64,000 bases of DNA from Vibrio gelatinilyticus (GTDB lineage: Bacteria > Pseudomonadota > Gammaproteobacteria > Enterobacterales > Vibrionaceae), in NCBI RefSeq assembly GCF_022836845.1, contig NZ_JAJNNZ010000001.1, forward strand, positions 124,001 through 188,000, in the 5' to 3' direction. Numbering within the stretch: position 1 is the stretch's first letter; each line of letters opens with the position of its first letter. Positions 34,658-44,489 of the stretch are shown here, piece by piece. The translations under genes were made by a program, and so were the position numbers. The notes below the pieces were generated by a model. It saw nothing but the letters and a program-made list of their open reading frames with translations, searched no databases and had not been told where the DNA came from.

Positions 34658-35572
34658 CTAGAGTCCCATTTTCTCAACAAATGACGCTTGGTGAGTGAGC
34701 CAGCCTTCTCGCCCTTCCATTTCGATATTCTGAATACTATCGACAGGAAGCGGAGTATCTGCAACATTAAGCAGATCAATCATAGGTACGAATTCTATAT
34801 TCTGTTGCCTTGCCTTTACAATCAAATCTTCAAACATTTCTGCACAAACAATACCTTCCACTTCCGCATGGATGGTATAGACATTCAGTTCACCCGGTTT
34901 GATCATTTTAAGAATGGCATCATTGTAGCTGTCGTTGTCAATCCCATCTTGGCCGACCAGCTCATCGTAGGTAGGCAGTGTAACAGGGATCTGAGGTGCC
35001 ATTCCTTCACCAGGTGAAAAAATGGAATCACCGCGACAGTCACTATTGTACTTAAACGGGTAAGCGTGTTTCTCAACCAAAGTTTGCTCGGTACAACGCC
35101 AACCAGCGACTGCGCTACAAGGCAGTTCTTTCCCAGTGATTGATTTGAGCATCTGGTAGCCTTTGTCGATCTCACTACGCAGTTCGGCATCACTCATAGT
35201 ATCCGTCTTCATTTGCCACTTGTGATGATCCCAAGCATGCAATCCGATTTCATGCCCAGCTTTGTCCGTATCTTCGATAATAGAGCGAAGCTTTTTACCG
35301 ATGACAGGGCCTGGCCAGATAGTACCTCGGATTAGGATGTCGTAACCGTACAAACTCGCCGCTTTTGAGCGAAGCATCTTCTTCAAAAATGCAGGACGCA
35401 AAAGGCGCCATATATGGCGCCCCATGTTATCAGGTCCAACAGTAAAGAAGAATGAAGCCATCACTCCGTGCTTCTCGAAGATCTCGAGCAGCTTAGGTAC
35501 ACCTAATTTAGTACCTCGGTATGTGTCTACGTCGATACGAAGACCGACTTTAGTGACTTCATTTTGTTTCAT
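34658..35572 (-). CDS. arnD: 4-deoxy-4-formamido-L-arabinose-phosphoundecaprenol deformylase ArnD
   Basis: 304 residues, NodB-type polysaccharide deacetylase fold. Metal and catalytic residues are visible in VGLRIDVDTYRGT (Asp) and GLHAWDHHKW (His-Asp-His). It removes the formyl group from undecaprenyl-phosphate-Ara4FN on the cytoplasmic face. The frame is open upstream to 35656 inside arnA, but the ATG at 35572 overlaps the arnA stop by one base and begins [16 protein letters not shown], as in the family. Confidence 0.93.
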   Translation of the reverse strand: MKQNEVTKVGLRIDVDTYRGTKLGVPKLLEIFEKHGVMASFFFTVGPDNMGRHIWRLLRPAFLKKMLRSKAASLYGYDILIRGTIWPGPVIGKKLRSIIEDTDKAGHEIGLHAWDHHKWQMKTDTMSDAELRSEIDKGYQMLKSITGKELPCSAVAGWRCTEQTLVEKHAYPFKYNSDCRGDSIFSPGEGMAPQIPVTLPTYDELVGQDGIDNDSYNDAILKMIKPGELNVYTIHAEVEGIVCAEMFEDLIVKARQQNIEFVPMIDLLNVADTPLPVDSIQNIEMEGREGWLTHQASFVEKMGL

Positions 35573-37554
35573 TACTTGTCTTCTGCTACTGCACCTTTCA
35601 AGAAGAAATCTAGAGTTTCTTCGATAGTATCGTTCATGTGAACCGTAGGTTCCCAATCCAGAAGTTTCTTCGCATTGGCAATGCTTGGTTTACGGTGTTG
35701 AACGTCTTGGTAACCGTCGCCGTAAAACGCTTTGCTTTCAACTAGGTTGTAGCCGGCAAATGGAGGGAAGTTGCCACGCAATGGGTGGTTTTCGAACTTC
35801 TCGACTAGAGTTTCCGCGAGTTCCTTGATGCTTGCTTCATTTTCTGGCGCACCGATATTGATGATTTGACCATCACACAGGCCATCTTTGTTTTCGATGA
35901 TGCGGAATAGCGCTTCAATCGCTTCAGAGATGTCTGTAAAACAACGCTTCTGCTCACCACCGTCAATCAACTTGATTGGCGTACCTTCAACTAGGTTTAA
36001 AATTAGCTGAGTAATCGCACGGCTAGAGCCAACGCGCGCTGAATTCAGGCTATCCAGACGTGGGCCCATCCAGTTAAATGGACGGAACAGCGTGAAGTTA
36101 AGGCCATCTTTCTTGCCGTATGCCCAGATAACGCGGTCAAGCAGCTGCTTAGATACCGAGTAAATCCAACGCTGACGGTTGATAGGGCCAACAATAAGAG
36201 GTGACGTATCTTCGTTAAACTCAGAGTCAGTCGACATGCCGTACACTTCTGAAGTCGACGGGAAGATAATACGCTTGTTGTATTTCACACAGCCGCGAAC
36301 GATCTTCAAGTTTTCTTCAAAGTCCAACTCGAATACTTTCAGTGGGTTACGTGTGTATTCGATTGGTGTTGCGATAGCAACCAATGGCAGTACGATGTCA
36401 CACTTCTTAATGTGGTACTCGATCCATTCGTTGTGGATCGTGATATCACCTTCAACAAAGTGGAAATCAGGGTGACCAAGATGATCAGAGATCTGATTAG
36501 AGCTCATGTCCATTGCATACACTTCGTAACCGCCATCATCTAAAAGACGCTTAGTTAAGTGTGTACCAATGAAGCCGTTTGCACCTAAAATAAGAACTTT
36601 CTGACGCTTCTTAGCATTGATAATTGCACTTGCCTGTGGGCCAAAACGCATACCTTCAATAAGGTGAAGTTCAGCCGCTAGCTGCTCACCACCAAGGTAT
36701 AGACCGTTTTCGGCTTCACCAGACTTAACAATGATTGAGCCTTGCGCACACGCAATGGTTAGAGGCTTAGTTGAAACAATCGTGCCTGGTGTTGCTTCGT
36801 ACGTTTTCTCGCTCGCTTCCGCGCTCCAGATCGTCAGCTTACGCTCACCTAGGAAAGTAAATGCACCAGGGAATGGTTCAGTTACTGCGCGAACTAGATT
36901 GAATACCGTGCGAGAATCGTTAGACCACTTGATCTCACCGTCAGCCGGAGTGCGACGACCAAAGTAAGTCGCGACGCTTTCATCTTGCGCTGTTGCTTTG
37001 AAAGAACCATCAACAATCGTCGGAAGCACTTTACTTAGAAGGTCGCTAGACGCTGCGTTCATGCGCTTATGTAGTGTTTCTGCAGTATCTTCATCAGTGA
37101 TGGCGATCTTTTCTTGACCGACGATATCACCTGCATCCGCTTTTTGAACCATTTTATGAAGCGTTACGCCTGTTTCTGTTTCACCGTTAACCAATGCCCA
37201 GTTGATTGGAGCACGGCCACGGTAAGTTGGTAGCAACGAACCGTGTAGGTTAAAGCCACCTTTTGGCGCAAGATCGAGTACTTCTTGGCTGATCATATTG
37301 CGGTAGTAGAAAGAGAAAAGCGCGTCTGGCTTCATATCACGAATTTTATCAACCCAAAGAGGGTGATTGACGTCTTCAGGAGCGTAAACTGGAATGCCAT
37401 TTTTCGCGGCAAGCTTTGCTACTGACTCAAAAAATACGTTCTCGTTGCTGTCATCAACATGAGTAAATACAGCTTCGATTTCAACACCTGCTTCAAGCAA
37501 ACTGCGAACACCTGTACAACCAATATTGTGGTAGGCAAACACGACTACTTTCAT
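35572..37554 (-). CDS. arnA: Bifunctional UDP-Ara4N formyltransferase / UDP-glucuronate oxidase (decarboxylating) ArnA
   Basis: 660 residues, the E. coli length. The N-terminal formyltransferase domain (1-300) has Asn102, His104 and Asp140 at the E. coli positions ([16 protein letters not shown]). The C-terminal decarboxylase (about 315-660) starts with the Rossmann motif [14 protein letters not shown] and has FPSTSEVYG and [12 protein letters not shown] with the catalytic Tyr-Lys. It oxidatively decarboxylates UDP-GlcA and, after ArnB, formylates UDP-Ara4N. The stop overlaps arnD. Confidence 0.97.
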   Translation of the reverse strand: MKVVVFAYHNIGCTGVRSLLEAGVEIEAVFTHVDDSNENVFFESVAKLAAKNGIPVYAPEDVNHPLWVDKIRDMKPDALFSFYYRNMISQEVLDLAPKGGFNLHGSLLPTYRGRAPINWALVNGETETGVTLHKMVQKADAGDIVGQEKIAITDEDTAETLHKRMNAASSDLLSKVLPTIVDGSFKATAQDESVATYFGRRTPADGEIKWSNDSRTVFNLVRAVTEPFPGAFTFLGERKLTIWSAEASEKTYEATPGTIVSTKPLTIACAQGSIIVKSGEAENGLYLGGEQLAAELHLIEGMRFGPQASAIINAKKRQKVLILGANGFIGTHLTKRLLDDGGYEVYAMDMSSNQISDHLGHPDFHFVEGDITIHNEWIEYHIKKCDIVLPLVAIATPIEYTRNPLKVFELDFEENLKIVRGCVKYNKRIIFPSTSEVYGMSTDSEFNEDTSPLIVGPINRQRWIYSVSKQLLDRVIWAYGKKDGLNFTLFRPFNWMGPRLDSLNSARVGSSRAITQLILNLVEGTPIKLIDGGEQKRCFTDISEAIEALFRIIENKDGLCDGQIINIGAPENEASIKELAETLVEKFENHPLRGNFPPFAGYNLVESKAFYGDGYQDVQHRKPSIANAKKLLDWEPTVHMNDTIEETLDFFLKGAVAEDK

Positions 37555-37578
37555 GGAAAATTCCTCTAAATATAAATC

Positions 37579-38577
37579 TTATTTCTGATTTTTTGATTCG
37601 TCTGATTCACGTGCACTTTTCGTCGCCTCACCGACTAATACGTCTTGCACGTAATAGCGTGGACGAGCTCTAACATCTGAGTAGATGCGGCCAATGTACT
37701 CACCTAAGAGTCCAAGGCCAACAAACTGTGCACCAACAAATACAAATAAAATAGCAAACAAAGTAAACAGGCCGTCTCCAGCCCATTCAGATCCAAACAT
37801 AATGCGCATCAGCATTAAGATACCGCCAAACGCAATACCCGCTGTGGCAATCAAACCACCAACAATACTTAACATACGCAGCGGCGCTGTAGTCATACTG
37901 GTGATCAAATCAAACATCAAACTGATCAACTTCATGAAGCTGTACTTAGACTCGCCGTCTGCACGCTCATCATGATGGACGTTAATCTCTGTGGTGTGAC
38001 GTGAAAAGCCGTTTGCCAATACAGGGATAAACGTACTGCGCTCGTGACACTCAAGCATGGCATCAACAACATGACGACGGTAAGCACGAAGCATACAGCC
38101 ATAGTCGTTCATTTCTACACCTGTTGAACGTTTTACTAGCTTGTTGATAAGCTTAGACGGATAACGGCGCAATGCACTGTCTTGTCGGTTTTCTCGTACC
38201 GTACCTACCGAATCAAAGCCTTCTTCCGCTTTGGCAACCAAATTAGGGATCTCTTCCGGTGGATTCTGTAAATCCGCATCCAGAGTGATAATCAGATCGC
38301 CTCTAACGAGCTCAAAGCCCGCCATAATCGCGTTGTGTTGGCCATAGTTACGGTTAAGAATAACACCAACCACATGGCTACCTTCTTTTGCCGCAGCTTT
38401 TTCGATAAGCTCTGCACTGCTGTCTCGGCTTCCGTCATCAACCAAGATCAATTCGTAATCTTTGTTTAACTTATCGGCTGCAGCACTTGTACGCTCGATA
38501 AGCTCTTGCAAACAATTTTCTTCGTTATAGACAGGTATAACGATCGATACAAAGTTGATTTTCTCATTGTGTCTCAT
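37579..38577 (-). CDS. arnC: Undecaprenyl-phosphate 4-deoxy-4-formamido-L-arabinose transferase ArnC
   Basis: 332 residues. GT2 domain ([43 protein letters not shown]) followed by two C-terminal membrane helices (about 237-260 and 270-295), the DPM1/GtrB layout. It transfers Ara4FN from UDP to undecaprenyl phosphate. Three bases separate it from arnB upstream and 24 from arnA downstream. Confidence 0.95.
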   Translation of the reverse strand: MRHNEKINFVSIVIPVYNEENCLQELIERTSAAADKLNKDYELILVDDGSRDSSAELIEKAAAKEGSHVVGVILNRNYGQHNAIMAGFELVRGDLIITLDADLQNPPEEIPNLVAKAEEGFDSVGTVRENRQDSALRRYPSKLINKLVKRSTGVEMNDYGCMLRAYRRHVVDAMLECHERSTFIPVLANGFSRHTTEINVHHDERADGESKYSFMKLISLMFDLITSMTTAPLRMLSIVGGLIATAGIAFGGILMLMRIMFGSEWAGDGLFTLFAILFVFVGAQFVGLGLLGEYIGRIYSDVRARPRYYVQDVLVGEATKSARESDESKNQK

Positions 38578-38580
38578 GGG

Positions 38581-39741
38581 TTACCCAATTATCTCTGAAA
38601 CGGCGTTCACGACGCGCTCTACATCTTCCATTGTCATATCTGGAAAAAGAGGCAGCGAACAAATTTGACTACTGTTACGTTCTGTATTTTCTAAGTTTGG
38701 ATTAATCGCGCCAAATTTTTCAGCGTAATTATCTCTATAATATTTCTGCGTATGGCAAGCTTTAAAGTGAATGCCTGCACCAATACCCTTCTCTTTTAGC
38801 TCGGCGATCAAGTCGTCACGATTTTTTCCACAAACGTTCTCATCAACGCGGATAATGAGCAAGTGCCAGCAGTGCTTGTGATCGTGCTCGGCAATGCCTA
38901 ATGGTCGGATACCAGCGATTTGACTAAGGCTATTGCGATACGCCATTGCAAGCGCTGTGCGTTTCGCTGTAATCGACTCAATACGCTCTAACTGGCCAAG
39001 CGCTAAGACCGCGCATATATCTGGCATATTGTATTTAAAACCAGGCTCGATTACCTCGGCTTGTGGTGAGCGCCCCTGTGTTTCGCGATCAAAGGCATCC
39101 ACGCCCAGACCGTGGAATTTCAATCGTCTTACTTTTTCGGCCAACTCAGCATTGTGCGTAGTTAAAATACCACCTTCTGCGGTAGTCACATTTTTAATGG
39201 CGTGAAGCGAAAACAAACATGTCCCACGTTGACCAATAGGTTGACCTTTGTATTGCGTGCCTAATGCGTGCGCCGCGTCTTCTACAATCGTGATGTTATA
39301 ACGCTCGCCAAGGGCATAAATAGGATCGAGATCGAGCGATCCGCCAGCATAATGAACCGGAATTATCAGTTTGGTTTTGTCTGTGATCAATGGCTCGATA
39401 AGCTCTGCGTTTGTCATAAGCGTTTCTGGATCAACATCAACAAAAACTGGCTTTGCGCCGACCAGAGTAATCATATTAATGGTGGAAACCCAAGTTAACG
39501 ATGGAGTAATCACCTCATCACCCGGACCAATGCCTAGAGCCAGTAACACTAGGTGCATTCCTGCAGTTGCACTACTTAGAGCAACCGCATGATCACTTTT
39601 AGTGTAATCCGTAATTTGCTGCTCAAGTTGTGCATTCTTAGGACCAGTGGTTATCCACCCAGATTTTAAAACCTCTACCACAGACTGAATATCTTTATCG
39701 TCGACGGCAGGACGACATAAAGGTAGAAAAGGTTGAGTCAT
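38581..39741 (-). CDS. arnB: UDP-4-amino-4-deoxy-L-arabinose aminotransferase ArnB
   Basis: 386 residues, DegT/DnrJ/EryC1 aminotransferase fold. The PLP lysine is Lys183 in SLHAIKN, with VEDAAHALG as the PLP ring-stacking/Asp motif and SSATAGMHL as the phosphate loop. It converts UDP-Ara4O to UDP-Ara4N using glutamate. First gene of the arn operon; the 384-base region upstream contains the presumed promoter. Confidence 0.96.
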   Translation of the reverse strand: MTQPFLPLCRPAVDDKDIQSVVEVLKSGWITTGPKNAQLEQQITDYTKSDHAVALSSATAGMHLVLLALGIGPGDEVITPSLTWVSTINMITLVGAKPVFVDVDPETLMTNAELIEPLITDKTKLIIPVHYAGGSLDLDPIYALGERYNITIVEDAAHALGTQYKGQPIGQRGTCLFSLHAIKNVTTAEGGILTTHNAELAEKVRRLKFHGLGVDAFDRETQGRSPQAEVIEPGFKYNMPDICAVLALGQLERIESITAKRTALAMAYRNSLSQIAGIRPLGIAEHDHKHCWHLLIIRVDENVCGKNRDDLIAELKEKGIGAGIHFKACHTQKYYRDNYAEKFGAINPNLENTERNSSQICSLPLFPDMTMEDVERVVNAVSEIIG

Positions 39742-40125
39742 ATTCTCTTCTCACAAACAAAACGCGCGCCAAGGACGCGAAAGAAACCAAAGTTTACTCG
39801 TCTGCTCAGGTAATTAAAACCCCTAAGCGACTTCTAAACTCAAATATATACGCAGGTTCAATATGTTACCAATTTTTGCTCTGAATAACTGCCTTCTGTA
39901 ACAAATACACTACAGCGTGCGTTAATAATTCATACACATTAAGCAAAATTTATTGGCTAAAATAATAGAAAGACCAGTAAGTGCCTACTTACTGGTCTGA
40001 AAACTGGCATCGTCAATTTTCTGCAAAGATTTCCATACCTTTGTATCGTATTTGGTTATAAAAAATATCTCTATCCAGATTCTGTACTTAATCGGTATCG
40101 CTTAGTATCGAACTATCAAACCGCT
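39742..40125. other. Intergenic region upstream of arnB
   Basis: 384 bases without a credible gene. It holds the presumed arn promoter, an 11-base-period direct repeat at 39824-39840 and a 12-base stem-loop at 39971-39998. The latter (AGACCAGTAAGT, GCCT loop, ACTTACTGGTCT; on the minus strand followed by TTTCTATTATTTT) could terminate the ArnT-like gene. No convincing -10/-35 was chosen. Confidence 0.5.
39824..39840 (-). promoter_or_regulatory. Possible PhoP/PmrA-like direct repeat upstream of arnB
   Basis: On the minus strand AGTTTA-GAAGT-CGCTTA is a hexamer repeat with 11-base period, similar to the PhoP box (T/G)GTTTA-N5-(T/G)GTTTA. It lies 83-99 bases before the arnB start. Matches are imperfect. 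Confidence 0.3.
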
Positions 40126-41547
40126 CTAGTTTTTCTCACACAGAACGACAATTCGGCCAGAGCTTCGCACGTCTTGGATATCGCAATGTACGTCATCTGG
40201 TCTTACAAACTCATAGACAGGCCTTTGCGATGTATATGCGGCAATTTTTTCTTCGCTAGCAATTAAATAGTATTTCTCAAGACCATCAATTTGCTTATTG
40301 TCTTCGAGCACTTTTGCTTTGCCAAAACTGTAATACTGGCCAGAAAAGGAGCGCGGATACATATACAGCGCCGGGATTTCATGATCGATTTCCTGGAAAA
40401 TGACTTTGTCACTACTGTCACTAACCGCCCCACTTCGCAGCAAATGTACCACGACAATAAGGAGCACGGGTACCACTAGCGAAACCATTGCAAACCAGTA
40501 TCTGTCTTTATTTTTTAAGTGAATCGCAAGCAACACACCAATCGCCGGAGTGCCCGGTAAAACATAAGTTGGCAAAATATTGCTAGAGGCCGTGAAAAGT
40601 AGTAACGGTGACAACAACCAGAAAATCAGGAAACTCGATAAACCTGAGTTGTTTTTCGCAAGTTCAATCGCGCTACGATGACGAATTAGCAACACAAGAG
40701 GCAGCACGATTGACCAGGGTAGAACGGCTAAAAGCCAGAAAAACCAAATTTGTCCTTTTGGCTGATGATGACCTGAACCATACAGATCGCCTTCCCAACC
40801 CGGTTCAACAAAGCGTTTATAGTGTTCACCAACAATAAAGTAATCCAGAAAACCCGGTGTTGCACGCTCTGCCAAAAGATACCAAGGTACGGCAATTGCC
40901 AACATCAGCAATGTTCCTTTCACTAACGGAAAGCGTTTCCAAAGCTCAACAAATGCGCCTATTAGACCGTGCTGTAGCACCATCCATGGGAACACTGCCA
41001 AACCAAACAACACTACAGCCACAGGGCCTTTTGCGAGTAGACCGATAGCTAACCCAATAAATCCGACATAACCCCAATTGGTATCACCACGCCAACATTG
41101 ATAAAATCCAACCAACGCTAAACTTAAACCAAGAGTAAGAGCCATATCGGTCATGACTGCGCCAGCAGAGATAGAAAATACAACGGTGGTCGCCAGAATG
41201 ATGCCAGAGACTAACGGATCAACCCCATTTCTCTTAGCAAACCAACCCATTAAGCCAACAACAGCGACTCCTGCTACCCAGTGCGGCATACGTAAAGTAA
41301 ATTCAGAAAGGCCGAACATATCGACACTGATTGCGCTCATCCATGCAAATAGAGGTGGTTTACCCCAAAAAGGCACCTCATAGTCAAATAGTGGCGTTAA
41401 CCAATTTCCCGTTTCAACCATCATTCGCGCCATTTCGCCATAGCGAGATTCTGTGGTGTCCATCAGTGGGTATAGGCCTAGTGTTGCCAAACGAACAAGT
41501 AGCGCTCCGGCAAGTAAAAACCAGAGAGTTCGTTTACTAAAAATCAT
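40126..41547 (-). CDS. ArnT/PMT-family membrane glycosyltransferase
   Basis: 473 residues, GT39/ArnT-like with about 11 membrane helices. The first loop reads LYPLMDTTESRYGEMARMMVETG (given here as the family's D-x-x-E-x-R-Y motif), then GNWLTPLFDYEVPFWGKPPL, the same arrangement as ArnT. A small soluble C-terminal domain (about 385-473) follows. It probably transfers a sugar from a polyprenyl carrier to lipid A, LPS core or protein; the substrate is unknown. ATG 41547 has TTGGAG 8 bases upstream and is preferred over 41571. It sits just upstream of arnB on the same strand, separated by a possible terminator. Confidence 0.85.
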   Translation of the reverse strand: MIFSKRTLWFLLAGALLVRLATLGLYPLMDTTESRYGEMARMMVETGNWLTPLFDYEVPFWGKPPLFAWMSAISVDMFGLSEFTLRMPHWVAGVAVVGLMGWFAKRNGVDPLVSGIILATTVVFSISAGAVMTDMALTLGLSLALVGFYQCWRGDTNWGYVGFIGLAIGLLAKGPVAVVLFGLAVFPWMVLQHGLIGAFVELWKRFPLVKGTLLMLAIAVPWYLLAERATPGFLDYFIVGEHYKRFVEPGWEGDLYGSGHHQPKGQIWFFWLLAVLPWSIVLPLVLLIRHRSAIELAKNNSGLSSFLIFWLLSPLLLFTASSNILPTYVLPGTPAIGVLLAIHLKNKDRYWFAMVSLVVPVLLIVVVHLLRSGAVSDSSDKVIFQEIDHEIPALYMYPRSFSGQYYSFGKAKVLEDNKQIDGLEKYYLIASEEKIAAYTSQRPVYEFVRPDDVHCDIQDVRSSGRIVVLCEKN

Positions 41548-41810
41548 CTGTATGCTCCAAGGAAAATGCAAGCCTCAATACACGGCGAAATGTTGGAAAA
41601 TATCGCTATCGCAAAGACTAAATCAAAACAGTTTATCGTGGGTCAAAATCCGCCGCGGCAGTCTCACATATTACGGCACACAGGGTCAACCTTTTGTTAT
41701 TATTGGTTTGGTTGAAAAGATTTCTCGGCCCTATTTTGTCGCGGTAGCATTGAGATAGAAACTCTGACACGTTAATATGAGAGCTTAGTTCAAAACCTTG
41801 AGTAACTATA

Positions 41811-42776
41811 GTGAAGCTCGATAATAGCCCCGTCACCCAACACGATTTCGACGGTTTTTCTTTCGATCTCAAACGTGACGATCAGTTACACAGTCACTTC
41901 AACGGCAATAAGGCCCGTAAGTTTTTGCATATACTGCAAAATAATTACCCAGGAGTAACTCGTCTTATTGGCTGGGGCTCGGCACAAGCCAACACTCTGA
42001 CGTCATTGGCAGCGTTAGCCAACATCAAGGGTTGGCGGCTGACCTACTACGTGGACCATATGCCAACATGGTTGAATGACAACCCTAAGGGCAATTATCG
42101 GACCGCGCTTGAACTAGGGGCTGAAATTATAGCCTTGTCAGAAACACAAGGCTCGAACGGACTTCACCCATCTCAATATATAAAAGAGCATCACTCAACG
42201 GATCCTCAATGCTTGTGCATTCCTGAAGGCGGACGCTTTCAAGAGGCAAAAACCGGGATTGATACGTTAGCAAAAGAGTTACTATCCTGGACTCGTTTCG
42301 AACCACATAAAACGTTTGTCGTTGCTTTGCCTTCAGGTACAGGAACAACAGCACTCTATTTGCACAGAGCCTTATCTCCCCATGGAATTGAAGTCATTAC
42401 TTGCCCTTGCGTGGGTGGTAAAGACTACCTTATAAAACAATTTGAAGAACTAGAGCCCAACAGCAGCTACCCGACTGTGCTGGAAATGCCATCAAAGCAT
42501 CACTTTGCCAAACTCTATCAAGAAGATTATGAAATCTGGAATGATCTTAACCAACAAACTCATGTCGAATTCGACTTACTTTATGATCCGTTAATGTGGC
42601 GCTGCTTGAGAGGCTGGCTTAAGGAAAACCCGGACAAATCATTATTATATGTTCATCAAGGTGGTTTACTGGGTAACGAGACCATGCTGGCTCGATATCA
42701 AAGAAAATTTCCAAACTCTGGCATATCAAAGCAACGATACCGACATACGAAAGGCTCAACCGCATTTGATTGGTAG
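41811..42776 (+). CDS. 1-aminocyclopropane-1-carboxylate deaminase / D-cysteine desulfhydrase-like protein
   Basis: 321 residues, a fold-type II PLP enzyme. The PLP lysine is in FNGNKARKF near residue 37, preceded by LKRDDQLH. WGSAQANTLTSLAALA and LPSGTGTTALYLHRAL correspond to the substrate and phosphate loops of the ACC deaminase/DcyD family. Members break down D-cysteine or related amino acids to pyruvate; the substrate is not certain here. Single gene, divergent from the ArnT-like gene across a 263-base gap in which I see no other feature. Confidence 0.85.
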   Translation: MKLDNSPVTQHDFDGFSFDLKRDDQLHSHFNGNKARKFLHILQNNYPGVTRLIGWGSAQANTLTSLAALANIKGWRLTYYVDHMPTWLNDNPKGNYRTALELGAEIIALSETQGSNGLHPSQYIKEHHSTDPQCLCIPEGGRFQEAKTGIDTLAKELLSWTRFEPHKTFVVALPSGTGTTALYLHRALSPHGIEVITCPCVGGKDYLIKQFEELEPNSSYPTVLEMPSKHHFAKLYQEDYEIWNDLNQQTHVEFDLLYDPLMWRCLRGWLKENPDKSLLYVHQGGLLGNETMLARYQRKFPNSGISKQRYRHTKGSTAFDW

Positions 42777-42831
42777 CATGAGATAAGAACGGACACAAAA
42801 AGGGAGATCACGACCTCCCTATCATTACCCG

Positions 42832-43611
42832 TTACTTATGAGAAGAATACTGTGTGAGGTATTGGGCCGCATAGGCTCTCGCCTGTTCAATTTCTTCATT
42901 GGATAGTTTTTCAGTCATATCTGAACGCAATTGTTCTGCTGAGCTATAACCATTGCTTGCCGCGACAGAAGCCCAAGCAAACGCTTGAATCAAATCTTGC
43001 TCAACACCTTCACCTAGCGAGTACTTGTAGGCTAGGTTGCGCTGTCCGTATGCGTAGCCATTTTCTGCCGCCTTCCGATACCATTTTACCGCTTCAGCAT
43101 CGTTCTTTTCTACGCCAAGACCTTTGGCATACATAACGCCCAAACTATTTTGTGCGATATCGTAATTGAGTTCAGCGGCCTGGCGATAGAACTCTACCGC
43201 TTTTCCTAAATCTTTAGGAACTCCGCGCCCCCACTTGTACATACCTGCCAGATAGTATTGGGCCTCGACGCTGCCGTTTTCGGACGATTTGGCAAACCAC
43301 TGCGCTGCGGTTTTGGGGTTGTACGAAACACCATGACCATTGTCATACATCATCCCCAATCGATATTGCGCCGTTTCGCTGCCCTGCTCTGCTGCTTTTC
43401 GGTACCAAGTCACCGCGACGGCATCATCTTCTTTGACCCCTAGGCCATTTGCATAACGATCACCAAGATCGATCTGAGCAAAAAGGTCTCCTTGATTTGC
43501 GGCATGTTGAACCGACTTCATTGGCTCGCCAGACCAATCTTGCACAAATGCAAAGCTTCCTGCACTAAAACACAAACTACTTAAAGTGAGAACTAACAGT
43601 GTTTTTCGCAT
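42832..43611 (-). CDS. Secreted Sel1-repeat protein
   Basis: 259 residues. A signal peptide (residues 1-22, cut near SFA) is followed by about five Sel1-type TPR repeats of 36 residues, for example YRKAAEQGSETAQYRLGMMY, ending with KWYRKAAENGYAYGQRNLAY. Such periplasmic proteins act as scaffolds for protein-protein contacts; the partner here is unknown. It is transcribed alone, divergent from the dCMP deaminase gene. The 294 bases upstream show no further gene. Confidence 0.88.
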   Translation of the reverse strand: MRKTLLVLTLSSLCFSAGSFAFVQDWSGEPMKSVQHAANQGDLFAQIDLGDRYANGLGVKEDDAVAVTWYRKAAEQGSETAQYRLGMMYDNGHGVSYNPKTAAQWFAKSSENGSVEAQYYLAGMYKWGRGVPKDLGKAVEFYRQAAELNYDIAQNSLGVMYAKGLGVEKNDAEAVKWYRKAAENGYAYGQRNLAYKYSLGEGVEQDLIQAFAWASVAASNGYSSAEQLRSDMTEKLSNEEIEQARAYAAQYLTQYSSHK

Positions 43612-43905
43612 TTCCTATTTTTCCTGTTTAACGATTGCCGATTGACGTTGTGTTGAATATTGCCATAAGAATATTAAAGATAACCTGTTTTAGTACAGAT
43701 TTAGCGATAATCTGACATAGAATCGTGATCTATTCGAAGAATATCGTCCTGTTTACATTTCCAGTTATCAAATATTGTAAATGAAAATGTCTTTCTTTTA
43801 CCTTTTGGAAACAATGTAATCGATTCCAAGGAAAGACTCGTCTTCAATAATGAAATTCAGTACACTCTATAACAAGACTGCATCAACCCGCAAACTGAGG
43901 ATAGT

Positions 43906-44355
43906 ATGGTATCAAAATGGGCAAAACGATTCATTCAAATGGCTGAACTTGTAGGCTCTTGGAGTAAAGACCCGTCAACTCAGGTTGGCGCCGTGATCAC
44001 TAAAAGTAACCGCATCGTTTCTGTTGGATTTAATGGCTACCCTCACGGCATCTCAGACAGCGCTGAAACCGACGAGCGCGATACCAAGTATTTAAAAACA
44101 CTGCACGCTGAAGAAAACGCAATCTTGTTCGCAAAACGAGATCTCGATGGTTGTGACATCTGGGTTACGCACTTCCCTTGTCCAAACTGTGCAGCAAAGA
44201 TCATTCAAACCGGAATCTCTGGTGTTCACTGCCCGGCGCAAAGCGAAGACTTTTTATCACGCTGGGGAGACAAGATTCAAGTGAGCCAAGATATGTTCGA
44301 ACAAGCTGGTGTCGCCGTCCATTGGCTACCGATTAATGAACTTGAAGATATTTAA
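43906..44355 (+). CDS. dCMP deaminase family protein
   Basis: 149 residues, zinc-dependent deoxycytidylate/cytidine deaminase fold. Zinc ligands and proton shuttle are in TLHAEENA (His, Glu) and FPCPNCAAKII (two Cys). KDPSTQVGAVI and GFNGYPHG at the N-terminus are typical dCMP deaminase segments. Conversion of dCMP to dUMP for dTTP synthesis is the likely role. Monocistronic. Confidence 0.88.
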   Translation: MVSKWAKRFIQMAELVGSWSKDPSTQVGAVITKSNRIVSVGFNGYPHGISDSAETDERDTKYLKTLHAEENAILFAKRDLDGCDIWVTHFPCPNCAAKIIQTGISGVHCPAQSEDFLSRWGDKIQVSQDMFEQAGVAVHWLPINELEDI

Positions 44356-44449
44356 ATCAAACAAGCCAAAAAATGAAAACCCTTTAAATTCATAAGATTA
44401 AAGGATTTATTAAAAAAATATGATCTTACTAAACACCGCAGCGTAACAA

Positions 44450-44489
44450 TTCAGGCCTACCTAATATTTTTCCTTCAAGGAGGCCTGAA
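44450..44489 (+). promoter_or_regulatory. RBS-sequestering hairpin before the DUF4397 lipoprotein gene
   Basis: TTCAGGCCT (44450-44458) pairs perfectly with AGGCCTGAA (44481-44489), which abuts the ATG. CCT (44460-44462) can also pair with AGG (44478-44480), skipping one A. The strong Shine-Dalgarno AAGGAGG (44477-44483) lies in the right arm. The structure should block initiation when folded. Confidence 0.6.

Noticed and set aside
41453..41758. 101-codon ORF antisense to the start of the ArnT-like gene
   Set aside because: Overlaps the coding strand of a recognised gene, no Shine-Dalgarno, no family resemblance.
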